Of a DNA stretch of 18,387 nucleotides, positions 13,328-18,387 are shown piece after piece. Position 1 is the first letter of the stretch, and each line of letters opens with the position of its first letter. The position numbers were made by a program, and so were the translations under genes. Origin of the DNA: JBEKYD01 sp052325345 (GTDB lineage Bacteria; Acidobacteriota; Terriglobia; Bryobacterales; Bryobacteraceae); assembly GCA_052325345.1 (NCBI GenBank), contig JBKQVG010000008.1, forward strand, positions 1 through 18,387. Reading direction: 5' to 3'. The notes below the pieces were generated by a model. The model made no database searches and was not told where the DNA came from. It saw nothing but the letters and a program-made list of their open reading frames with translations.

Positions 13328-14323
13328 ATGACATCCGCAATCGAACCGCGCGCGCTGGGATCCACGGGGCTCCAGGTGTTTCCCCTGTCGCTAGGGTGCA
13401 TGGGAATGTCGGGAATGTACGGCCCGGCCGACGAGCGGGAAAGCGTGGCCACCATCCACGCGGCGCTGGACGCAGGCGTCGGGCTCGTCGATACCGGCGA
13501 TTTCTACGGCATGGGCCATAACGAAATGCTGGTGGGCCGGGCCATCCAAGGGCGCCGCGACAAGGTGCTGCTATCGGTGAAATTTGGCGCGCTGCGAGGC
13601 CCCGACGGCTCCTGGCTGGGTTACGATGCGCGGCCAGCGGCGGTGAAGAATTTTCTGGCCCACAGCCTGTCCCGCCTGGGCGTGGACTCGATCGACATCT
13701 ATCGGCCCGCCCGCCTGGATCCGCAAGTTCCCATCGAGGACACCGTCGGCGCCATCGCCGACATGGTCCAGGCGGGCTATGTCCGGCACATCGGCCTTTC
13801 GGAAGTGGGAGTCGAGACCATCCGCCGGGCCAACGCCGTGTACCCCATCGCCGATCTGCAAATCGAATATTCGCTGATCAGCCGCGCTCCGGAGACCGCC
13901 ATCTTCCCCGCCCTGGCGGAGCTCGGAATCGGCGTCACGGCTTACGGCGTGCTCTCGCGAGGGTTGCTGAGCGGCTCGGTTCCGGCGGCGGGGAACGACA
14001 TTCGCGCTTACTTCCCGCGGTTCACCGGCGAGAATCTGAGCCGGAATCGAAAGCTGATAGAAACGCTATCGGCAATGGCGGCCGAGCGCGGCCTGCGGGC
14101 GTCGCAACTGGCGATCGCCTGGGTGCTGGCGAAAGGCCGGAACATCGTCCCGGTGATCGGCGCTCGCACGCGCGCGCAACTCGCCGAAGCCCTGGCAGCC
14201 GTTCGGGTTCGCCTGTCGGCGGAAGAGGTAGCTCAAATCGAGGCGTCGCTTCCGGCCTCCGAAGTTGCGGGCACGCGCTATGGCGAGCAGCAGATGCGTA
14301 CGCTCGATAGCGAACGGGTTTGA
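13328..14323 (+). CDS. Aldo/keto reductase lacking the catalytic His
   Basis: A 331-residue (beta/alpha)8 NADPH-dependent oxidoreductase. Three residues of the AKR tetrad are present: Asp55 and Tyr60 in VDTGDFYGMGHNE and Lys85 in LLSVKFG. The fourth, usually His in a Y-x-x-H-R-V-D-P context, is Ala128 in DIYRPARLDP. Cofactor-binding segments near the C-terminus (IVPVIGARTRAQLAE) are intact, and RHIGLSE and SRGLLSG are conserved. By family it reduces carbonyls; the Ala substitution should change pH dependence or substrate choice. From memory, a subfamily shares this YRPARLDP motif, so it is not a private mutation. An AGAAGG ribosome site lies upstream of ATG 13328. Confidence 0.9.
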   Translation: MTSAIEPRALGSTGLQVFPLSLGCMGMSGMYGPADERESVATIHAALDAGVGLVDTGDFYGMGHNEMLVGRAIQGRRDKVLLSVKFGALRGPDGSWLGYDARPAAVKNFLAHSLSRLGVDSIDIYRPARLDPQVPIEDTVGAIADMVQAGYVRHIGLSEVGVETIRRANAVYPIADLQIEYSLISRAPETAIFPALAELGIGVTAYGVLSRGLLSGSVPAAGNDIRAYFPRFTGENLSRNRKLIETLSAMAAERGLRASQLAIAWVLAKGRNIVPVIGARTRAQLAEALAAVRVRLSAEEVAQIEASLPASEVAGTRYGEQQMRTLDSERV

Positions 14324-14405
14324 GCGGGGCAGAACTCCCGGTCTGCCCTCTGTTCCGCCGAACGCGCTTGACCACTGCCGGTGCCGGGAGCCGCTTTCCG
14401 GTGCG

Positions 14406-14651
14406 TCACATTTTCCCGGATAGGTATGCGAGTACCGTCGCCACAATTATCGTCAAGCCCAACCCCGCAAGCCACCACGATTGCTGGATTGGGTCTTGGC
14501 GATGTGGCCGACTTGGAAATGGCGACGAGAGTAAGCCGTGGAAATTGTGTGCGGCTTCCATAAGCCCCTGAAGCAGGCCCGGCACGAGACCGAATACGAC
14601 CAGGACGCCCCCTGACGCCACGCCGATCATCACATCTCTGAGGGTAATCAC
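14406..14651 (-). CDS. Small membrane protein, unknown function
   Basis: An 81-residue protein with two likely transmembrane helices, at about residues 8-28 (IGVASGGVLVVFGLVPGLL) and 58-77 (SWWLAGLGLTIIVATVLAYL), joined by a polar loop with HNFHG and SRPHRQD. I do not recognise the family. Start is GTG 14651; there is no Shine-Dalgarno, but a -10-like TATCAT ends six bases upstream, suggesting a leaderless message. ATG at codon 8 is the alternative. The absence of a competing gene in this gap and the coherent helix pattern support it; homologues would decide. Confidence 0.5.
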   Translation of the reverse strand: MITLRDVMIGVASGGVLVVFGLVPGLLQGLMEAAHNFHGLLSSPFPSRPHRQDPIQQSWWLAGLGLTIIVATVLAYLSGKM

Positions 14652-14657
14652 ACGACG

Positions 14658-14663
14658 ATGATA
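14658..14663 (-). promoter_or_regulatory. Candidate -10 element for the small membrane protein gene
   Basis: On the - strand TATCAT matches the -10 consensus at five of six positions and ends six bases before GTG 14651. No good -35 is seen (TTCCCG at an 18-base spacing is poor). Confidence 0.35.
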
Positions 14664-14714
14664 GCCCGTCTATTGGCCGAGCGGGAAGGGGGTAGGGAAA
14701 ACAACCATGGCCCA

Positions 14715-15359
14715 TCAACTATTCGAGCCGATAACGCCTGCGCTCGACAAGGTGTTCATGATGATCGCCATCGGGTTGAGCGAATTGTTTTGCGAACCGC
14801 TGGACCCAAAAGCGGCCAGGATCTGAGCGCTCAGGCTGTCGCTGGTGCTGGTCGAGCTGGTGCTGCCGGTCGAGCCGGTGCTGGTCGAGCCGCTGGTCGA
14901 ACTGGTGCTGGAATCGGAGCCGGAGCTGGAAGACGCGGCGTGATGGTGATGATGATGGCCCCCGCCGAGGGCCTGCGCCAGGTCCTGGATATTGGGGAGC
15001 TGTCCGGAGGAGGCTGCGTTGCTGAAATCCGTCGCCAGCGTGTTGAGCTGGCTCGCGGCGTTGGTGTTTCCGTCCGACGTGGCTGTCGAGGCGGCGTTCT
15101 TCAAATTGGTCGCAATCTGCGACATGACCGATTTGTACTCCGTCGGGTCGGACTGTTGAAGCTGCTGCAGCGTGCTCATCAATTCGGCAAAGGGTGAAAG
15201 CTGGCTATTATCGGAGGATGTGGATTCGAGCGAAGACAAGCTCAGACCGCTGAGGCCGCTCGTGTTCGAACTGCTATTGCTGCCGGTCGAACTGGCGCCT
15301 TCGAGGGCGCTCAGTACCGACTGCAGATAACTTGAGGAGAGACTCGTGATTGAACTCAT
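14715..15359 (-). CDS. Ser/Thr/Gly-rich protein with a natural hexahistidine run
   Basis: A 214-residue protein. The N-terminus (1-50) is Ser/Leu-rich and without a signal peptide. The core at about 54-133 is helical and ordered-looking: SPFAELMSTLQQLQQSDPTE, then ATNLKNAA, SQLNTLATDFSNAASSGQLP and IQDLAQALGGG. Six consecutive His follow (135-140, DNA 14940-14957), then a Ser/Thr/Gly-rich linker (141-175), and a C-terminal segment LSAQILAAFGSSGSQNNSLN. I recall similar proteins with this core and His run in acidobacteria but no assigned function; metal binding by the His run is possible. The ATG has only a weak AAGAGA upstream. The linker is encoded by short imperfect repeats, so its length may vary between strains. 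Confidence 0.75.
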   Translation of the reverse strand: MSSITSLSSSYLQSVLSALEGASSTGSNSSSNTSGLSGLSLSSLESTSSDNSQLSPFAELMSTLQQLQQSDPTEYKSVMSQIATNLKNAASTATSDGNTNAASQLNTLATDFSNAASSGQLPNIQDLAQALGGGHHHHHHAASSSSGSDSSTSSTSGSTSTGSTGSTSSTSTSDSLSAQILAAFGSSGSQNNSLNPMAIIMNTLSSAGVIGSNS

Positions 15360-15571
15360 GTCTCTTATATCGGCACTTGGCTGGCCGGATCGTGTTAAGC
15401 CCTGGTAAAGTTCTGCAAACTCTTCAGCGCGCTTTCGAAGCCTGGGCAGACGCGTAACTCGCGCGGTTTCAAGCAGATTGGTCCGCCGGCGGCGCGGAGC
15501 TTACAAAGTTAACGTTCTTACCGCGAAGAGTTAAGTTACAATCGGCGTCAATTTCCCCGCGCCGCGGCAAT
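15360..15571 (-). other. Intergenic region upstream of the His6 protein gene
   Basis: No gene is seen. An AT-rich island at 15501-15541 has TTAC at 15501, 15518 and 15536 and GTTAA at 15508 and 15530. A GC palindrome CCGCG-C-CGCGG lies at 15557-15567, just after the stop of the glycosyltransferase gene. The promoter of the His6 gene probably lies here; GATATAAG just before its ATG is a possible -10. Confidence 0.35.
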
Positions 15572-16819
15572 TTATTGACACCCGGCCGAGGCGCTCCACC
15601 TGCGCTGGCTGGCGCCCACGGCGGCGCGCCACGCCGCCGAATTGCGCGCTAACACCACCTCGCGGCAGGCCGCAATCCACTCTCGGGGCGGCGTATCCCA
15701 CCGGCCGCCGCGCACCACGAACACGCAGCCGAGCGGGGGCGAACTTGCCGGCGCCGCTTCGGCGGCGATCACGGCAGCGGGCGCCGCACCGGAATATTCG
15801 CCCGGAAAGCAGGCCACCGAACCATCCGTCAGGGCGAGGATTTGGCCTTCGTCCTCCATGGTTGTGGAACGGCGCCCGGCCAACGCAATCGCGGCGGCCT
15901 GGCGCAACGCTGTTTCGGCCGCTTGGCCGCCGATCAGGCGCAGCCGGCCCAGGGCTTCGTCCCACAGTTTGCGGAACAGGCGGCGGCCGGCCACGGAGCG
16001 AGCCAGAAACTTGAGGTAATTGACTTCCAGAATGGCGGCCAATTCCTCTTCGCGAAAGTAGCGCGAGGTGGTGGCGCGATGGCGGTGTTCCACTTGCGCA
16101 GCGGCCACGTACACGCTGGGCCAGCCGCGCTGCCAGGCGCGATAGCCCAGGTCCAGGTCCTCCACATAGGCCGGCTCGTAGGCTTCATCGACGCCTCCCA
16201 GGGCGCGCAGTTTCGCGGCGTCGTAGAGCGAACAGCCGCCGCTGCCGTAGAGCACCCAGGTCTGATCCTCGCCGGGAAGCGGCTCGTCGCAGCGGACCGG
16301 AAAATCCTCGAGGCGGCCGGCGGCCATCACGGCTTTGCCGGTTTCTTCGCGGCGCGCGCCGGTGGGAAAGCGAATCTGGGCCGTGGCGCAAAACAGGCCG
16401 GCCGTGTAGGAGAACGCGGCCAGGAGCGCGTCGAAGAAACCTGGATCGAGCAACATATCGTTGTTCAGCAGGCAGATGTGGGAGAAGCGGGCGCGGGCGA
16501 TGCCGCGGTTGACGGCGCGGGCGAAGGACAAGGGGCGCGGGGAAACCTCCACCGCGACGGCCGGCCATTCACGCTCCAGCCACGGCGCGGTGCCGTCGCC
16601 GGAACCGTTATCCACCACCAGGATCTCGGCCGAGGCGGGTAGCTGGGCCACGATTCCGGGCAATTGCAACGAAAGCAACTCGCGTCCATTGCGCGAGGGG
16701 ATGACCACCGAAATGCCGGCCGGGCCGTCTGCCGAAGGTGGGCTGGAAGGCCGCGAGCCGCAGCGCGGGCGCAACCGCCCGGCCAGCCGCGCCGCGAAAT
16801 AGTGAAGTGAGGATCTCAA
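15572..16819 (-). CDS. Family 2 glycosyltransferase with an atypical C-terminal extension
   Basis: A 415-residue GT-A glycosyltransferase. SVVIPSRNG (37-45) and VVDNGSGDGT (68-77) bind the nucleotide sugar, NND (119-121) is the metal-binding DXD equivalent, and VEDLDLGYRAWQRGW (219-233) carries the catalytic-base region; HRHRAT follows. The length to about residue 310 is one GT2 domain. The remaining ~100 residues (from ALTDGSVACFPGE to REWIAACREVVLAR) are not part of it. Start: TTG 16819 with GGGGGA seven bases upstream is preferred over GTG 16870, because the DNA between them is a palindrome. It lies downstream of the helical-barrel-like gene on the same strand. It probably elongates a cell-surface polysaccharide; donor and acceptor unknown. 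Confidence 0.85.
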   Translation of the reverse strand: MRSSLHYFAARLAGRLRPRCGSRPSSPPSADGPAGISVVIPSRNGRELLSLQLPGIVAQLPASAEILVVDNGSGDGTAPWLEREWPAVAVEVSPRPLSFARAVNRGIARARFSHICLLNNDMLLDPGFFDALLAAFSYTAGLFCATAQIRFPTGARREETGKAVMAAGRLEDFPVRCDEPLPGEDQTWVLYGSGGCSLYDAAKLRALGGVDEAYEPAYVEDLDLGYRAWQRGWPSVYVAAAQVEHRHRATTSRYFREEELAAILEVNYLKFLARSVAGRRLFRKLWDEALGRLRLIGGQAAETALRQAAAIALAGRRSTTMEDEGQILALTDGSVACFPGEYSGAAPAAVIAAEAAPASSPPLGCVFVVRGGRWDTPPREWIAACREVVLARNSAAWRAAVGASQRRWSASAGCQ

Positions 16820-16834
16820 TTGTCGGTCCCCCGC

Positions 16835-16870
16835 GTGGCATTCGGCCGCACCGGCTGAAGCCTGTGCCAC
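16835..16870. repeat. Intergenic palindrome before the glycosyltransferase
   Basis: GCACCGGCT (16848-16856), GA, AGCCTGTGC (16859-16867) form a 9-bp stem with one mismatch. GTGGCA (16835-16840) can also pair with TGCCAC (16865-16870). From memory, GGCACAGGCTTCAGCC-type words recur between genes in Solibacter-like genomes. It argues that this DNA is not coding and that the glycosyltransferase starts at 16819. Confidence 0.5.
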
Positions 16871-16898
16871 CTCACGGAAAGCTCTCTTCCACGGCTCT

Positions 16899-17963
16899 TC
16901 AAATCAGCAGGCGCCGGTCCGGCACACGCCCGCTTTCGCGGGCCTCCCATATGGCCAGGGCCTGCAGCGCGAACGCGGTGGAAACGGGGCTGACGTGCGG
17001 CGACCAGCCGCCGCCCTGCCGCCCGAAATAATAACCGCCGTCGATGCGCGCGTCGGACGAGATCGCGTGAAAGCTCTGAAGCAAACCGGCTTCGCGTTCC
17101 GCCGCCGCGCCATCGAGCGGCGCCGCGCCGCTGGCGGCGGCATACAGCCGCATGCGCAGCAGTTGCGCGTAAACGTCGGCGCGCTCCAGGTGCCCGGCGC
17201 ACTCGGCGGCATGGCGCGCCACGCGCCCGATACCAGCGGCGGCCGCGGCGGCGCAGCGCGGGTCGTCCATCGCGGGCAGCATGCCCTCCAGGAAGTACAG
17301 GTAGGCGTGCAGGCGGTCCACCACCCTGGCCGGCTCGGAATGCCCGGGCAAGAAGGCGTCGTGAGTGGCCAGCGCGGCTTCGAGCGAGCGGCGGTAGGGT
17401 CCGTCAAATTCCTTCCCGCCCGTGGCCTGGTCCAAATCGCGCCACGCCATGGCGGCCTTCAACTGATAACAGCCGGGCGCGCGCGACCAGCGTTGTGGCT
17501 CGCGTGCCGCGGCGCTTTTTTCGGGCAGGTTGAGGACCGGGTGCCAGTCGCCGCCGCGGTCGGCGAAATCGCGGGCCATAACGCGGCCCAAGGCGATCGC
17601 GGCCTCCAGAAATTCGGGATCTCCGCTGGCCCGCCAAACCGCCAGCCAGCCGCGCACGACGATACCGCAATCGAAAAAGTAAGCGAATCGCGGCGGGTCC
17701 ACCTCAAACGGCATGGCCTGCCATTCGCCGTGCCACGCCTGGTGGGTCAAAAAACGGGCGGCGCGAATCGCGCGCGAGAGAAATCGCTCGTCGCCCGTGA
17801 GACTGTGCAAGTACACGAAGGCACTGGCGGTATAGCCGGTGATTTCGGTGGAAACCGCCCGGTTGCGGTTCAAGTCGCTGTTATAGTAGCGCGCCACACC
17901 GCCACCGGGTTGCTGGATGCCGGACTGGAGAAACCAGTGTCCCGCGCGTTCAAGGTTCGACAA
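16899..17963 (-). CDS. Conserved protein with an alpha-helical barrel (six-hairpin-like) pattern, unknown function
   Basis: A 354-residue protein made of recurrent helical pairs with aromatic and small residues (ERAGHWFLQSGI, TGYTASAFVYLHSLTGDERFLSRAIRAARFL, DCGIVVRGWLAVWRASGD, CYQLKAAMAW, DRLHAYLYFLEGMLPA, YFGRQGGGWSPHVSPVSTAFALQALAIWE). This repeats like the (alpha/alpha)6 toroids of six-hairpin glycosidases and polyprenyl cyclases. There is no signal peptide, so it is probably cytoplasmic. The only start in frame is TTG 17963, because a TAG lies four codons upstream; TAGAAT is found 11 bases before it. The glycosyltransferase follows on the same strand, so a role in polysaccharide or glycan synthesis or processing is inferred. 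I cannot assign catalytic residues. Confidence 0.7.
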   Translation of the reverse strand: MSNLERAGHWFLQSGIQQPGGGVARYYNSDLNRNRAVSTEITGYTASAFVYLHSLTGDERFLSRAIRAARFLTHQAWHGEWQAMPFEVDPPRFAYFFDCGIVVRGWLAVWRASGDPEFLEAAIALGRVMARDFADRGGDWHPVLNLPEKSAAAREPQRWSRAPGCYQLKAAMAWRDLDQATGGKEFDGPYRRSLEAALATHDAFLPGHSEPARVVDRLHAYLYFLEGMLPAMDDPRCAAAAAAGIGRVARHAAECAGHLERADVYAQLLRMRLYAAASGAAPLDGAAAEREAGLLQSFHAISSDARIDGGYYFGRQGGGWSPHVSPVSTAFALQALAIWEARESGRVPDRRLLI

Positions 17964-17987
17964 GGTACGTGGCTATTCTAACATCGG

Positions 17988-18317
17988 CTAACGAGCGCCC
18001 GGTGCGGCTCGCGTGTAGAAGTCGGCCAGGTCCGTCTTCAGTTGTTTGAGCGCATCCACGTTGAGGTAAATCATGTGCCCGGACGGGTAATACCGGAATT
18101 CGATGTTTTGCCGCAATTTCGGCGCCAGTTCCATGTGGGCGAGATCGAACTCGGTGATGAAGAATGGCGTGGCCAGATCGAACAGACCGTTTACCGAAAG
18201 CACCTTCAGGCGCGGGTCCTTGCGCATCGCGTCGGCCAGGTCGCCGGCCACATACGGTTCGCGCAGGGGCTGAGGCTGCCCCAGTCCTCCGCCGCCTCCC
18301 GTGGCGGGCGGCCGGTG
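17988..18317 (-). CDS. S10-family serine carboxypeptidase-like protein, C-terminal fragment
   Basis: The last ~109 residues of a peptidase of the S10 type found in acidobacteria. The alpha/beta-hydrolase end is clear: DLADAMRKDPRLKVLSVNG, FDLATPF with the Asp of the triad, and YYPSGHMIYLN with the catalytic His, then the terminal helix DALKQLKTDLADFY. Upstream, HRPPATGGGGG fits the Gly-rich linker of such proteins. The Ser nucleophile and signal peptide would lie outside. The frame stays open to the window edge, but beyond about 18317 it no longer looks like S10, and the other strand reads as GroEL, so the gene appears cut there. An internal GTG at 18251 is not a credible start. Confidence 0.75.
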   Translation of the reverse strand, partial: HRPPATGGGGGLGQPQPLREPYVAGDLADAMRKDPRLKVLSVNGLFDLATPFFITEFDLAHMELAPKLRQNIEFRYYPSGHMIYLNVDALKQLKTDLADFYTRAAPGAR

Positions 18318-18386
18318 GCTAACGCGGGTTATGAAGGCGCGGTTCTCATGGAGAAGATCCTCAACAACAAGGACCGTAACTACGGC
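18318..18386 (+). CDS. groEL: GroEL (chaperonin 60) fragment at the window edge
   Basis: From 18318 the + strand reads 23 codons that match the late equatorial segment of GroEL: NAGYEGAVLMEKIL followed by NNKDRNYG (bacterial GroEL has N-A-G-x-E-G-x-V ... K ... N-Y-G-F-N/D-A here). The sequence expected just before it (A-L-x-x-P-x-R-x-I-A) is absent in all + frames upstream of 18318. So the fragment begins abruptly, next to the point where the S10 peptidase stops on the other strand. Short, but the match is specific. Confidence 0.65.
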
Positions 18387-18387
18387 T

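Noticed and set aside
14835..14935. Short repeats near 14835-14935 considered as a CRISPR or satellite array
   Set aside because: Imperfect GGTCGAGCTGGTGCTG-like words without unique spacers; they encode the Ser/Thr/Gly linker of the His6 protein.
14658..15197. A 179-codon + strand frame rich in Gly, Ala and Arg opposite the His6 protein
   Set aside because: It mirrors the Ser/Thr codon repeats of the - strand linker and has no recognisable domain.

Overview
The window is GC-rich bacterial DNA that most resembles an acidobacterium of the Solibacter/Bryobacter group. The best pointer is the 909-residue NHL-repeat protein, which ends in the C-terminal domain (TIGR03437 type) greatly expanded in that lineage. 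A deacetylase of the bacillithiol type, a Ser-rich protein with a natural His6 run and recurrent small GC palindromes between genes are compatible with this. The assignment comes from family recognition, not from a marker tree. I found no rRNA, tRNA, CRISPR array, insertion sequence or prophage.

Layout: (1) 2-259, the 3' end of a TonB-dependent receptor gene. (2) 380-846, a hicA-hicB toxin-antitoxin pair, followed by a gene remnant and non-coding DNA to 1403; this stretch looks less GC-rich than its surroundings. (3) A Tat-exported dienelactone hydrolase (-), divergent from a compact + strand run of four genes at 2425-5477: PfkB-family sugar kinase, rhomboid protease, bshB1-like deacetylase, HAD phosphatase. 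The gaps are 0, 1 and 7 bases. (4) A 309-base gap with palindromes and a structured leader, then the NHL protein (5787-8516). (5) A - strand block at 12420-8555: small zinc-ribbon protein, seryl-tRNA synthetase, ABC permease, ABC ATPase. serS and the permease overlap by 4 bases, and the likely promoter lies in front of the zinc-ribbon gene. (6) + strand: a TrmJ-like tRNA methyltransferase and an aldo/keto reductase that lacks the usual catalytic His. (7) - strand: a small membrane protein, a Ser/Thr-rich His6 protein, a family 2 glycosyltransferase, a helical-barrel-like protein and the C-terminal end of an S10 peptidase.

The last 70 bases are odd. The - strand peptidase similarity stops at about 18317, and from 18318 the + strand reads as a GroEL fragment. 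Two unrelated genes, both missing their 5' parts, meet head to head, which suggests a chimeric contig end or a rearrangement breakpoint.

No complete undescribed system is evident. The best leads are the 12-module (2 x 6) propeller protein, the zinc-ribbon/serS/ABC block, the His6 protein, the His-less reductase, and a set of starts placed just behind -10-like hexamers, which suggests leaderless mRNAs. All numerical judgements were made by eye.
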